Shown here one piece after another: positions 45,473 to 54,737 of a stretch of DNA of 64,000 bases. The position numbers and the translations under genes are program-made. Numbering within the stretch: the stretch's first letter is position 1; the number at the start of each line of letters is the position of its first letter. The notes under the pieces were generated by a model, which was not told where the DNA came from, ran no database searches, and was given only the letters and a program-made list of their open reading frames with translations. Origin of the DNA: Myxococcus stipitatus DSM 14675. GTDB taxonomy: Bacteria; Myxococcota; Myxococcia; Myxococcales; Myxococcaceae. The stretch spans positions 4,836,001-4,900,000 of the forward strand of contig NC_020126.1 in NCBI RefSeq assembly GCF_000331735.1, read 5' to 3'.

Positions 45473-48400
45473 TCAGGGCTGCGTGGGAGTGCCGAGCGCG
45501 AGCGCGGGGGCCTCGGAGGGCTCCGTCACGTTGTCGTTCGACGTCCGGTCGATGAGCTTGTTGAGCGGGTCCACACCGACGACGGCGGGCTTCGACGGCA
45601 CGGTGAAGGTGAGCTCCGACTCCCCGGCGTTCACCTTGCGCTTCTCCAGGAACAGCGCGTCGCCCTTGTCATCGAGCGCGCCCACGTCCATCCAATCCGA
45701 GAAGGTCAGCTCCGTCTGACGGCCTGACTCGTCGCTCCGGTACTTCTTGGCGATGACCTTGAGCGTGACGTCCCAGCCCCCTTGCGCGTTTTGCCGCATC
45801 GAAGCGGACACGACGCGGTTGTCGTAGAGGGTGATGGTGTCGAAGAGGTCTTCGATGAGGTACTGGTACTCCGGCGGCGTCTCCTCGCGCAGGAAGCCCA
45901 GCAGCTCCGAGGAGCCCGTGTACGGAGGCCCCTGGAAGCGGACCTTCTCCACGTAGCGCTTCAAGGCGCGGTTGACGCGCTCCTCGCCGATGAAGTCCTG
46001 CAGCGCGTACATGGCGAGGCTGCCCTTCTGGTAGTGGATGTAGGGCTGGTTCTCCACGCGAGACAGCGGCACTTCCTTCTTCCGCTCCATGGCGCGGCCG
46101 GCGAGGTAGCGGTCCAGCTCGAACTTGAGGAAGCGCTTCATCTTCGTCTGGCCATACCGGTGCTTCATCACCATGAGCGCGGAGTACTGGGCCAGCGTCT
46201 CCGACGTCATGGTGCCGCCCTGCGCGCGTGCGCCCACCACCTGGTGGGCCCACCACTGGTGGGCAATCTCGTGCGCGGTGACGTAGTAGGGGTAGTCCAG
46301 GTCATCGGGGTGGTCATCGCGCACGTGGGCGATGAAGCCGATGGCCTCCGAGTACGGAATCGTATTGGGGAAGGCCTGCGCGAAGACGTTGTAGCGGGGG
46401 AACTCGAGGATGCGGGCCTGGCGGTGCTGGTAGGGGCCGAAGCTGTCCGAGCAATACGCCAGCGTGTCCTTCATGCCGCGCATCATCCGGTCCAGGTTAT
46501 AGGTGTGCGGAGGGTGGTGGTAGATCTCCAGCGCCACGTTCTTCCAGGTGTCTCGCGCCACGGCGTAGCGCGCGGACAGCACGGAGTAGAACTTGAGGAT
46601 GGGCTGGTCCATCTCGTAGCGGAAGAAGCGCCGGTCTCCCTCGGTCCACTCCTTCTCGAGGTAGCCCGGTGCCACGGCGATCTGGTCCGCGGACGTGCTC
46701 ACCGTGGCCCGGAACGTGACGAAGTCCGAGTCCGGGGTGATGTAGTTCTCGGCCTTCGCCTTCGGGTCGTCCCGGTCCGGGAGCCGCTCCTTCGGCGCGA
46801 GTCCGTACTCCTTGCGGTCGCCGTCCTCGACCAGCTCCGCGTCCTCCTGGTAGCCCAGCGTGGGCAGGTTGGTGCTGTGGAAGAACGTGCCGTTCTCGAC
46901 GATGTCCGTGCGCGTGGAGCCGTGCTTCAGCGAGGCCGGAGCGAACTCCAGGTCGAAGACGAGGTCCGCCTCGGCGCCCGGTGCCAGCGGGGTGGGGAGC
47001 GCATAGACGTACAGGCCCAAGGGCTCGTCGTGCTTCGTCGACCGGTCCACGCCCGCGAGGGACAGCTTGCGCACGCGCGCGTCGGTGGGCAGTGACAGGA
47101 GGACCTGGGACACGGGCTGCTCGGTCTTGTTGCGGACGCGATAGGTGCCCAGGGCCTCCAGCCGGCGCTCCTTCGGGTGGATGTGGAACGTGACGTCCAC
47201 CGCGATGACTCGCGGATGGGGCAGGGTGGCGAAGGACTTGTACTCCTTCTCGTAGCGAGCCATCTGCCGCTCGTCATCCTTCCGGGTGACGTACGGATTG
47301 AGGATGCGCGTGTGGTACGCGATGAACGCGCCCGTTCCCACGAAGACGAGTGTGGCCACGGCAGCGACGCGCTTCCAGCCCGAGGTGCGCCGCGCGCGTG
47401 CCTCGACGAGTCGCTCCTTCCACGCGGTCCCGCGTCCCCGGACGACGAGCAGCGCGCCCACGGCGACCAGGAGGGTGGCCAGGCTGTACCAGTAGATGCG
47501 GTACCAGACGATGGCGCCCAGGAGGTGGCCATACCCGTTCAAGTCCGAGTAGGGCGCGGAGGGCTCGGCCGCGTAGCGCACGAGCAGCTCCTCCACCCCG
47601 AACAGACCCAACGCGGCCTGCGCGGCGAAGTAGAGCACCATCACCAGGTACGCGAGGTACTTGTGGTGGATGACGACCTGCGCGAAGAACGCCAGCACGC
47701 ACAGCAGCACGTCGTGGGTGAAGTCGAGCAGCAGGAGCTCGGAGACGTACAGCGAGGCGTCGATGGCGAAGAAGCCTCGGAACACCTGCGTGACGAACAC
47801 GGCGAGCGCGATGGTGGCCTTGAGCGAGAGCGCCACGAGCAGCAGCGCCCCCAGCTTCGAGGAGTAGCCCACCCACGTGGGCGCGCGAGTCGCGTCCACG
47901 ATGTCGCCCAGTCCCGCGTCGCGCTCCTTCCACACCAGCTCACCCGCGTAGAAGGTGATGAGGATGAGGACGAAGGGACGGAAGGCCCCCGAGGCCTGCT
48001 CCAGCGCCTGCCACGTCACCGGCAGGGTGAAGGTCCCGTACATGTCCTTCGACACCAGCATGATGAGGATGACGGTGGCGAGCCCCGCCACGACGAAGGC
48101 CCAGTACACGGGCGAGCGGATCACGTCCCGGAAGGACAGCCACGCGGAGGCGGCGGCCGTGCGTGCCCAGCTTCCGAAGGTGGGGTTCGTCGCGGCGGTG
48201 GAGACGGCGACGGGCGCGGCGATGTGCTCGTCCTTCTGGGCCGGCTTGCTGTCCGAGTGCTCCTCCACGTCGGTGCGGAACCGGAGCACGGTGAAGCCCA
48301 GCAGCAGCGCGCCGACCGTGCACCAGAGGAGCCGGTTGAACAGCATCGCTCCGGCGAAGGGGAGGAGGTCGCTGTTGCGTTCGGTGGGGGTCCAGTACCG

Positions 48401-49078
48401 GGTCGCGTGGTCGAAGGTGATGAAGCCGAACGGGTCCAGGAGCGAGGCCAGGGTCTGGTTCGCCACGTCCGACATGGCGGCGCTGAGCACCAGATATCCG
48501 AGCACCAGCACCACCACGCCCACGTAGACGGGGGCCATGCGGCGCGTGAGCGCGGCGAGGGAGAAGAACACCGCTCCCCCGAAGAACAGCGTGGGCCAGA
48601 CGCCCAACAGATAAGGCCACAGGTACGCGAGCGTCTGGTGGGGCGCCAGCTGCGTCTTGTCGATGAGCCACACGCCCGCGGCGCCGAATAGGAGGCCGGG
48701 AATCAGCGCCAGCATGAGCACGGCGCTGAAGACGTAGGCCCCCAGGAACCGGCCCAGCAGATATGGCGTCTTCTTCACGTTCTTCGTGAAGACGAGCATC
48801 CAGGTCTTGTGTCCGAAGTCCTGGTAGGCCGCCTGGCCGAAGACGGCCGCCACGATGAGCAGGCCGAAGAGGGAGAAGACGTTGATGGAGGCGAAGAGCG
48901 TGTGCGGGCTGTTGGCGAAAACCTTCTCGGAGCCGGAGCTCGCGGAGACGCTCTTGAAGGCACCGCCCAGTGCCAGCATGAGCAGGAGGCTGGCGCCCGA
49001 TAGGATGGCGGCATAGACCCAGGTCGAGATCATCTTGACCCGGCGCCGCAGCTCGAAGGTCGCGAGTGCGCTGAGCAT
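45473..49078 (-). CDS. ABC-2 permease fused to M1 family aminopeptidase
   Basis: 1201 residues. Two ABC-2-type membrane halves (about 1-260 and 310-560; helices such as VYAAILSGASLLLMLALGGA and PFVLILITFYAGELV) precede a soluble domain after about 600 with an M1 zinc site: HEIAHQWWAH (near residue 930) and SETLAQYSALMV (the third ligand Glu about 20 residues later). The usual GAMEN motif is replaced by FPNTIPYSEAIGF. M1 peptidases trim N-terminal residues; the peptidase presumably faces outwards. It pairs with the ATPase gene just upstream in the same operon. Such fusions occur in myxobacteria and Bacteroidetes. Confidence 0.88.
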   Translation of the reverse strand: MLSALATFELRRRVKMISTWVYAAILSGASLLLMLALGGAFKSVSASSGSEKVFANSPHTLFASINVFSLFGLLIVAAVFGQAAYQDFGHKTWMLVFTKNVKKTPYLLGRFLGAYVFSAVLMLALIPGLLFGAAGVWLIDKTQLAPHQTLAYLWPYLLGVWPTLFFGGAVFFSLAALTRRMAPVYVGVVVLVLGYLVLSAAMSDVANQTLASLLDPFGFITFDHATRYWTPTERNSDLLPFAGAMLFNRLLWCTVGALLLGFTVLRFRTDVEEHSDSKPAQKDEHIAAPVAVSTAATNPTFGSWARTAAASAWLSFRDVIRSPVYWAFVVAGLATVILIMLVSKDMYGTFTLPVTWQALEQASGAFRPFVLILITFYAGELVWKERDAGLGDIVDATRAPTWVGYSSKLGALLLVALSLKATIALAVFVTQVFRGFFAIDASLYVSELLLLDFTHDVLLCVLAFFAQVVIHHKYLAYLVMVLYFAAQAALGLFGVEELLVRYAAEPSAPYSDLNGYGHLLGAIVWYRIYWYSLATLLVAVGALLVVRGRGTAWKERLVEARARRTSGWKRVAAVATLVFVGTGAFIAYHTRILNPYVTRKDDERQMARYEKEYKSFATLPHPRVIAVDVTFHIHPKERRLEALGTYRVRNKTEQPVSQVLLSLPTDARVRKLSLAGVDRSTKHDEPLGLYVYALPTPLAPGAEADLVFDLEFAPASLKHGSTRTDIVENGTFFHSTNLPTLGYQEDAELVEDGDRKEYGLAPKERLPDRDDPKAKAENYITPDSDFVTFRATVSTSADQIAVAPGYLEKEWTEGDRRFFRYEMDQPILKFYSVLSARYAVARDTWKNVALEIYHHPPHTYNLDRMMRGMKDTLAYCSDSFGPYQHRQARILEFPRYNVFAQAFPNTIPYSEAIGFIAHVRDDHPDDLDYPYYVTAHEIAHQWWAHQVVGARAQGGTMTSETLAQYSALMVMKHRYGQTKMKRFLKFELDRYLAGRAMERKKEVPLSRVENQPYIHYQKGSLAMYALQDFIGEERVNRALKRYVEKVRFQGPPYTGSSELLGFLREETPPEYQYLIEDLFDTITLYDNRVVSASMRQNAQGGWDVTLKVIAKKYRSDESGRQTELTFSDWMDVGALDDKGDALFLEKRKVNAGESELTFTVPSKPAVVGVDPLNKLIDRTSNDNVTEPSEAPALALGTPTQP

Positions 49079-49089
49079 GGGGCCCTCGC

Positions 49090-49980
49090 CTACGCCGCCT
49101 TCGACGCGCGGCTGAGCGCGTGGAAGTAGACGTCCTCCAGGTCGGGGTTGGCGAGCTCGAAGCCCTCGGGGGCGCTCTCCGCGTGGACGTGCACCAGGCG
49201 CTGTCCCGCCACGCGGCGCACGGCGATGACCGTCAGGCTCTGGGTCAGCGCGTCCAGCTCCTCCTGCTTCGTGACGAAGCGCTTCCAGACGCGCTCCTTC
49301 AGCTCCTCCACCAGGCGCAGGGGATGGCCGCTGGTGACGACGCGGCCCTGCGCGAGGACGGCCATGTTCTGGCAGAGGTCCGCCACGTCCGAGACGATGT
49401 GCGTGGACAGCAGCACCACGATGTCCGCGCTGATTTCGGCGAGCAGGTTGTGGAAGCGGAAGCGCTCGGCGGGGTCCAGGCCCGCGGTGGGCTCGTCGAC
49501 GATGAGCAGCTTGGGGTCTCCCAGGAGCGCCTGGGCGATGCCGAAGCGCTGCTTCATGCCGCCGGAGAACCCACCGAGCCTGCGGTCGCGGTGCTCCCAG
49601 AGGTTCACCTTGGTGAGCAGCGCCTTCACCGCGTCATGCCGCGAGCGGCGCTGCGACAGGCCCTTGAGCTGCGCGAGGTGGTCGAGCATGTCCCACGCCG
49701 TCACCTTGGGATAGACGCCGAAGTCCTGGGGCAGGAAGCCGAGCACGTCGCGCAGCCGGTCCTTGTCCTTGCGGATGTCAATCCCGTCGAAAGTCATGCT
49801 TCCGGCATCGACCTCTTGCAGCGTGGCGATGCTGCGCATGAGTGTCGACTTCCCGGCGCCGTTGGGACCGAGCAGCCCGAACATGCCTCGTGGAATGGTG
49901 AGGGTGACGTCGTGAAGCGCTCGCGTGCCGTTGGGGTACGTCTTGGACACGCCTTCGAGTCTGAGCTCCATGTCGGGCAC
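49090..49980 (-). CDS. ABC transporter ATP-binding protein
   Basis: 296 residues. Walker A GPNGAGKSTLMR, Q-loop FLPQDFGVYP, signature FSGGMKQRFGIAQALL, Walker B LLIVDEPTAGLDP, H-loop STHIV. It couples to the permease/M1-peptidase fusion encoded 11 bases downstream. Start candidates are GTG 49980 and ATG 49971. A TAGGAT hexamer six bases before the GTG may be a -10 box for a near-leaderless mRNA. The divergent mannanase gene starts 21 bases away, so promoters overlap coding sequence. Confidence 0.92.
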   Translation of the reverse strand: MPDMELRLEGVSKTYPNGTRALHDVTLTIPRGMFGLLGPNGAGKSTLMRSIATLQEVDAGSMTFDGIDIRKDKDRLRDVLGFLPQDFGVYPKVTAWDMLDHLAQLKGLSQRRSRHDAVKALLTKVNLWEHRDRRLGGFSGGMKQRFGIAQALLGDPKLLIVDEPTAGLDPAERFRFHNLLAEISADIVVLLSTHIVSDVADLCQNMAVLAQGRVVTSGHPLRLVEELKERVWKRFVTKQEELDALTQSLTVIAVRRVAGQRLVHVHAESAPEGFELANPDLEDVYFHALSRASKAA

Positions 49981-49986
49981 GAACCT

Positions 49987-49992
49987 ATCCTA
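49987..49992 (-). promoter_or_regulatory. Possible -10 box (TAGGAT) before the ABC ATPase GTG
   Basis: TAGGAT on the minus strand ends six bases before GTG 49980, in TAnnnT-N6-start spacing like that of leaderless genes. The opposite strand reads TATCCT, which could serve the divergent GH5 gene. No -35 box is convincing. Confidence 0.3.
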
Positions 49993-50001
49993 TGGGTTAC
50001 G

Positions 50002-51255
50002 ATGCGTTCTATGACTTCGCGGCGCCGGACGCTCCACCTCGCGCTCCTCATGCTGTCGCTGTGCGGATGTGGTGAAGGCGAGCCGGTGATGTTGGAAGCG
50101 GTGGCTGCTGACTGCGCGAGCGCCCCTCCTCAACGACTGGGACAGCTCCCCGCGGGCGGCATGGTGCTCAACGCGTACTTCCTCCAGGAAGAGGCGGCGC
50201 GCGACGTGCGGCGGGGACTGGCTGAGTCCCCCGTGGTGGAGGAGGTGCTGGCGAAGGCGGCGGCGTTGGGAGTCGTGGCGTTGCGCACCAACGGTCATAA
50301 CGATGCTCCCGAGAAGCGAGGAGACAGCGCCATCCAGGTGGCGCCACTCCAGTACGACGAGGTTGCCTGGCGAGGTCTGGACCGGGTGCTCACGCGTGCG
50401 CGCGCCCATGGGGTTCGATTGGTACTCACCTTGGGCAACTACTGGGATGCCTACGGTGGTGCCCGACAGTACGTCGAGTGGGCGGGCTTGATTGCACCCG
50501 TGCAAGGCGACCCTCGCTTCTTCACCGACCCCACGGCCATCGCGCTCTACAAGGAACACGTCGCCAGGACGCTGGAGCGGGTGAACACGGAGGACGGCAT
50601 CCGCTACGGCGACCACCCGGCGGTGCTCGCGTGGGAGCTGCTCAATGAGCCGCGCGGGCGGGGGCTGGATGCGCAAGGCGCGCAGTTGCGCGCGTGGATT
50701 GATGACGTGGCGCGCGAGGTGAAGGCCCGCGCCCCCGGCCATCTCGTGGGCACTGGAGAGGAAGGCTTCGAGCCCTCGCCGGAGGGGTACGACGCCGCCT
50801 ACTGGTCTCGGGTCGGGACGTCGATGCTGCGCACTCCGGGGGCCAGCTTCACGCGCAACACCGCGTCGCCGTACATCGACTTCGCGTCGGTGCACTTCTA
50901 TCCGGAGTCGTGGGGCCTGGATGGCGCGGGCACGGCCGAGGCGGGCGCTCGTTGGATTCGCGAGCACGCGGCCATCGCGAGCGCGCTGGGCAAGCCGCTG
51001 TTCGTGGGCGAGCTGGGGTTGATGAACGAAGGGGCGCTGGACCTCTCGCAGCGCCGCGCGCTGTATCGCGGCTGGCTGGAGTGCATGCGCGTGTCGGGCG
51101 TGGGCGCGGGCTCGCTGTGGATGTTCGCCAACGACGCCCGGCCCGACGCGTGGGATGCGCACACGTTCTACTTCCGAGATGGCACCCGGCCCGAGGACCC
51201 CGTCAATCGCTACGCAGACCTCATCCTGGAGGCCGCGGGCGCCCTGCGGCGCTGA
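50002..51255 (+). CDS. GH5-like endo-beta-mannanase lipoprotein
   Basis: 417 residues. The N-terminus is a lipoprotein signal (SRRRTLHLALLMLSLCGCGE). The catalytic TIM barrel shows HPAVLAWELLNEPRG (the acid/base Glu of the NEP motif) and GKPLFVGELGLMNE (the nucleophile Glu). NYWDAYGGARQYVEWAG and DFASVHFYPESWG are typical of GH5 mannanases of subfamilies 7/17. It should cleave beta-1,4-mannan outside the cell. ATG 50002 or the ATG at 50011; the first is assumed. It is divergent from an ABC operon with almost no spacer. Confidence 0.85.
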   Translation: MRSMTSRRRTLHLALLMLSLCGCGEGEPVMLEAVAADCASAPPQRLGQLPAGGMVLNAYFLQEEAARDVRRGLAESPVVEEVLAKAAALGVVALRTNGHNDAPEKRGDSAIQVAPLQYDEVAWRGLDRVLTRARAHGVRLVLTLGNYWDAYGGARQYVEWAGLIAPVQGDPRFFTDPTAIALYKEHVARTLERVNTEDGIRYGDHPAVLAWELLNEPRGRGLDAQGAQLRAWIDDVAREVKARAPGHLVGTGEEGFEPSPEGYDAAYWSRVGTSMLRTPGASFTRNTASPYIDFASVHFYPESWGLDGAGTAEAGARWIREHAAIASALGKPLFVGELGLMNEGALDLSQRRALYRGWLECMRVSGVGAGSLWMFANDARPDAWDAHTFYFRDGTRPEDPVNRYADLILEAAGALRR

Positions 51256-51262
51256 CACACGA

Positions 51263-51295
51263 AGGCCCGGAGGGAGACGTGCTCCCGCCGGGCCT
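51263..51295. terminator. Strong bidirectional hairpin between convergent genes
   Basis: AGGCCCGG (51263-51270) pairs with CCGGGCCT (51288-51295), and inside it GGGAG pairs with CTCCC around a 5-base loop. It lies between the mannanase and the M15-like peptidase. It has no T tract. Confidence 0.5.
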
Positions 51296-51321
51296 GGGTG
51301 CTTCAGGGGCCGCGCGCGGAC

Positions 51322-51891
51322 TCAGTACGCGACGTGCACATGACGGCCGTGGCCGCCGATGGGGCCGATGTTCTGCCCGTGCTTGATGCCGCCCTTCGGG
51401 TCGTGGAAGAGCTCGGTGGGGTTGGTACCCTTCAGGCGGTCATAGAACTTCGCCATCGTCGCCGGGTCGCCCGCCACGTCGATGGCGCGGCCCTTGTAGT
51501 GGTACGAGCCCGGCGTGTGCTTGCCGCCGGTGGTCGACGTGATGGTGAGCCCCATCTGCTTCGCCAGGTTCGTCGCGTAGTCGAGCTTCTGACGGTTGGA
51601 GCCATTCACCGGGAAGTCGCCCGGGACGCCCCCCGTGGTTCCGGGACGGTTGGCACCGCCCGCGGGCTTGCCATCCCAGAGGTCCGCGTTGCGCGAGTTG
51701 AAGAGGGCGCGGCCCGTGTTGTTGCCCACGATGCCGTCCACCTGAAGGCCCTGCTTGCGCTGATACGCCTCCACCGCGGCCTTCGTCTTCGGGCCGAAGA
51801 TTCCGTCCGCCGAGCCCGGGTTGAAGCCCGCCTTGGCCAGGGACTGCTGGAGCCGCGTCACGTCCGAACCGCGCGTACCAACCTTGAGCAT
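51322..51891 (-). CDS. Peptidoglycan-binding M15-type peptidase
   Basis: 189 residues. Residues 5-65 form a PG_binding_1 domain: GTRGSDVTRLQQSLAKAGF then GSADGIFGPKTKAAVEAYQR. The C-terminal part has GGKHTPGSYHYKGRAIDVAG and HGRHVHVAY, the H-x(6)-D and HxH zinc-site pattern of D,D-peptidases (M15/M74-like). It likely cuts peptidoglycan cross-links. There is no signal peptide, so export would need another route or a lysis role. The ribosome site GAGAGAGG is six bases from ATG. Confidence 0.75.
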   Translation of the reverse strand: MLKVGTRGSDVTRLQQSLAKAGFNPGSADGIFGPKTKAAVEAYQRKQGLQVDGIVGNNTGRALFNSRNADLWDGKPAGGANRPGTTGGVPGDFPVNGSNRQKLDYATNLAKQMGLTITSTTGGKHTPGSYHYKGRAIDVAGDPATMAKFYDRLKGTNPTELFHDPKGGIKHGQNIGPIGGHGRHVHVAY

Positions 51892-52026
51892 GGGAGGCCT
51901 CTCTCTTCGTTCTCAGGCGCGAGCCTGCGTCCGAGAGAGTTATCGCCGCACATGTCCGGGAGTTGCGGTGTTGGTGGCATAAATCCCGGATTCAGGCTTT
52001 TTGACGCGGTCCGGCGGTCCAGGGCG

Positions 52027-52815
52027 TCAGACGGAGATGAGGCCCTTGCGGATGCCTTCGGTAACCGCTTCGACGCGGTTGGTCACCTCGAGCTTCCGGT
52101 AGATGTGCTCCAGGTGGGTGCGGATGGTGGCCTTGCTCAGGTTGAGCAGCCGCGCCGCCTCGCTGTTGGAGACGCCCTTGGCGATGAGCTGGAGGATTTC
52201 GCGCTCGCGGTCCGAGAGCGGCTTGAGCAGGGGCTCCTCGGCGGTGGGGCTCTCGGCGGCCGCGGCCGGCGCGGCGGAGGTCTCCGGCGGAGGCGCGACG
52301 GCGGGGGCACCGCCCGCGGAGGGGACGGGCGTGGTGTCCGGGTCCACGCGGAAGTGGCGGAGCAGTCTGCGCGCGAGGTTGGGCTGGATGACGGTGCCGC
52401 CCGCGCGGACTTCCTTGATGGCTTCGATGATCTTGTCGACGGGCGAGCCCTTGAGCATGTAACCGGATGCCCCCGCCTTCACCGCCTCGAGGACTTTGTC
52501 CTCCTCGTCGAAGATGGTGAAGATGAGGATCTCAATCTTCGGGTAGACGGCTTTGACCTCGCGAGTCACGTCGATGCCGCTCATGCGCGGCAGGCCCAGG
52601 TCCAGCAGGAGGACATCCGGCATGACGCGCGGGACCTCCTCCATCGCGGCTTCACCCGAGAGCGCGGTGCCGACGATTTCGATGTCGGGGTGGCCCTCGA
52701 ACAGGCGCAGCTGGTTCTTGAGGATCTTGGTCTGGTCTTCCACCACGAAGACGCGGATGGGGGACTGCGCGGGAGAGGTGGGGGGCTGCGGGGCGTCCAC
52801 GGAGGCTCCGGTCAA
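52027..52815 (-). CDS. NarL/LuxR-type response regulator
   Basis: 262 residues. Receiver (about 15-135): VFVVEDQTKILKNQ, the phospho-Asp in DVLLLDLGLPRMSGI and KAGASGYMLKG. An Ala/Pro/Glu-rich linker of about 60 residues joins it to the LuxR HTH: LSDREREILQLIAKGVSNSE followed by AARLLNLSKATIRTHLEHIY and RKLEV. It activates or represses promoters after phosphorylation by the overlapping kinase (ATGA). The linker is unusually long for NarL proteins. Confidence 0.94.
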   Translation of the reverse strand: MTGASVDAPQPPTSPAQSPIRVFVVEDQTKILKNQLRLFEGHPDIEIVGTALSGEAAMEEVPRVMPDVLLLDLGLPRMSGIDVTREVKAVYPKIEILIFTIFDEEDKVLEAVKAGASGYMLKGSPVDKIIEAIKEVRAGGTVIQPNLARRLLRHFRVDPDTTPVPSAGGAPAVAPPPETSAAPAAAAESPTAEEPLLKPLSDREREILQLIAKGVSNSEAARLLNLSKATIRTHLEHIYRKLEVTNRVEAVTEGIRKGLISV

Positions 52816-54095
52816 GGGGGAGAGCAGGGGAGGGAGAAGGCCACCTGGGCACCTGCGCCGGGTGACGAATCGACGATGAGCTGTCCGTTGAGCTTCATGG
52901 CGCGCTCACGCATGTTCAGCAGGCCGTAGTGCCCGCGCGGCGTGCGCTGCGGGTCGAAGCCCTTGCCGTTGTCGCGGACGATGAGGTGCACGTGGTCCTC
53001 GGTGTAGTCGAGCTTCACCTGCACGAGCTTCGCCTCGGCGTGCTTCACGGCGTTGGAGAGGCACTCCTGGAGGATGCGGAACAGGGCCAGCTGTGAGTCG
53101 GGGGACAGCTTGCGCTGGAGGCCCGTGCGCTCGAACTGGATGCTCAGCCCGGTGCGCTCGTTGAAGGTCTTCGCGTAGTCCTCCAGGCCCTGCGCCAGCT
53201 CGAAGTCCTCGCGCATCATGCGCAGGCTGCGGCGCAGCTCCTCGATGGACTCCTCCGCGGTGACCTTCAGCTCGCGAATCTCCGAGCGCAGGCCCTCCTC
53301 GCGCGCGAGGTTCAGGATGTACTCCGCCTGGATGATCATCGACGAGAGCGAGGCACCCAGGCCGTCGTGGATCTCGCGCGCCAGCCGGTTGCGCTCCTCG
53401 ACGACGGCCAGCTCCTTGAGGTCGCCTTGCAGGGCGACGACCTCGCGGTGCGCGGCGGCCTCGCGCTCGTTCAGGTACACGAGCACGTAGACGATGATGA
53501 AGTTGAGCGCCAGGTACCAGAGCAGCGTGAGCAGCTCCACGGCCGTCACGGAGCGGTTGAGGAGCAGGTCCAGCCGCGTGGTGATGGGCAGCGCCAGCAG
53601 CGGCGGGAGGATGGCGAGCGGCTTGGGGTAGAGGATGGAGAAGAGGGTGGTGAACAGCAGCTGCGTGGCCAGCAGGGGACTCTGCAGGCCGCCGCCCACC
53701 TGGGGCTTGGCGATGAGGACCACGAGGATGACGAGGTCCAGGCACAGCGTCGTGTACGTCACCCAGCGGCCGGCCTTGGGGTGGTCGATGACGAGCAGGT
53801 TCGCGACGCTGTAGAGCAGCATCGTGAAGTAGCCGAGGAAGGAGAAGGCGCCGGTGAGCCCGAAGTAGCCGCTCCACGTGGGCACGGCGAGGATGAGCAG
53901 GCCCAGCGTGAGGAACATCATTCGCGCGTAGAACAGGGCGCGGGCCCGGGCGACGAACCGGTCCTGCTCCCACGACGCGGTGGCCTGCTCGGTGGAGACG
54001 CTGTCCGTCAGCTTGCGGCGCGAGAGGACCTCTCGCACGCGGGCGCGGAGGTCATTGGCCGGGGTCTCCTCGCCCAGGGCGAGATTGGAATCCAT
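52812..54095 (-). CDS. NarX-type sensor histidine kinase (HisKA_3)
   Basis: 427 residues. Six membrane helices in residues 60-210 (MMFLTLGLLILAVPTWSGYF, FSFLGYFTMLLYSVANLLVI and others). Then EERNRLAREIHDGLG carries the phospho-His. The ATPase part has LFRILQECLSNAVKHAEAK (N-box), VRDNGKGFDPQ (D-G-x-G) and GHYGLLNMRERA. There is no extracytoplasmic sensor loop, so the stimulus may be within the membrane. It overlaps the response regulator start and phosphorylates it. Confidence 0.93.
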   Translation of the reverse strand: MDSNLALGEETPANDLRARVREVLSRRKLTDSVSTEQATASWEQDRFVARARALFYARMMFLTLGLLILAVPTWSGYFGLTGAFSFLGYFTMLLYSVANLLVIDHPKAGRWVTYTTLCLDLVILVVLIAKPQVGGGLQSPLLATQLLFTTLFSILYPKPLAILPPLLALPITTRLDLLLNRSVTAVELLTLLWYLALNFIIVYVLVYLNEREAAAHREVVALQGDLKELAVVEERNRLAREIHDGLGASLSSMIIQAEYILNLAREEGLRSEIRELKVTAEESIEELRRSLRMMREDFELAQGLEDYAKTFNERTGLSIQFERTGLQRKLSPDSQLALFRILQECLSNAVKHAEAKLVQVKLDYTEDHVHLIVRDNGKGFDPQRTPRGHYGLLNMRERAMKLNGQLIVDSSPGAGAQVAFSLPCSPP

Positions 54096-54192
54096 TGGGC
54101 CGGCAGCTTACGAGAGCCGCCGGGTGTGCGGGAATCCCTGGGGTGGTCCGCCCACCTTCCCGCCGAGCGAGAAGGCGTGCGGCTCGCGGATT

Positions 54193-54612
54193 CTACGGAG
54201 TCTTCGAGGGCTGCATGCAGACCTTCCGGGCCTCGGGGTGGCCGCGGAAGACGAACTCCATGCGGTCCTTCGACTCGCCGGTGCGCTCGTCGAAGAGGGG
54301 CGTGCCGCCCGCGTACATGGTGCCCTCGGCGTTGCCGTACGCGTCCAGCTTGTGCTTCTTCAGCCAGTTGTCCACGCATGCCTCGAGCGCGGCCTGGTCC
54401 CGGGCGGGCTCTCCGGAGGCGTCCTTCAGGGAGGAGGCGTCGGAGCCGGTCGCGCCGGAGTCCGCGCCGGTCTTCGAGGTGCTGGAGGGCGCGGTGGCCG
54501 CGGGCGTCTGGCCGCTGTCGGTGGGCCCCGGGTTCTCGCCGGTGTTCTTGTGGCAGCCGAGCACGAGCATCAGGGTGGTGGAAAAGACGAGCACGCCGGT
54601 CAGGTTTTTCAT
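54193..54612 (-). CDS. Small lipoprotein, unknown
   Basis: 139 residues. Signal MKNLTGVLVFSTTLMLVLGC gives Cys20 as lipid site. A Ser/Thr/Ala/Gly-rich linker (about 25-75) leads to a compact C-terminal domain with two cysteines (ALEACVDNWLKKHKLDAYGN and ARKVCMQP), possibly disulfide-linked. No recognised family. It starts at ATG 54612, divergent from the thiF-like gene with 125 bases between them. Confidence 0.65.
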   Translation of the reverse strand: MKNLTGVLVFSTTLMLVLGCHKNTGENPGPTDSGQTPAATAPSSTSKTGADSGATGSDASSLKDASGEPARDQAALEACVDNWLKKHKLDAYGNAEGTMYAGGTPLFDERTGESKDRMEFVFRGHPEARKVCMQPSKTP

Positions 54613-54674
54613 ATGTCCTGGCAGAGGGAGTCCGCCGCGAAGCGGGACGGTGGAAGGGGCGCTTGAGCCCCTCT

Positions 54675-54689
54675 GTCGCAAGGTGCGAC
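54675..54689. promoter_or_regulatory. Small inverted repeat in the lipoprotein/E1 gap
   Basis: GTCGCA-AGG-TGCGAC, a perfect 6-bp hairpin or dyad with a 3-base loop in the 125 bases between the divergent lipoprotein and E1-like genes. A GGGGC-N6-GCCCC dyad lies just upstream. Either could be an operator. Confidence 0.25.
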
Positions 54690-54737
54690 GCAGGGCCCCG
54701 CACGTTATTCGCATCCGCCCTCGCGGAGCAGCAACCG

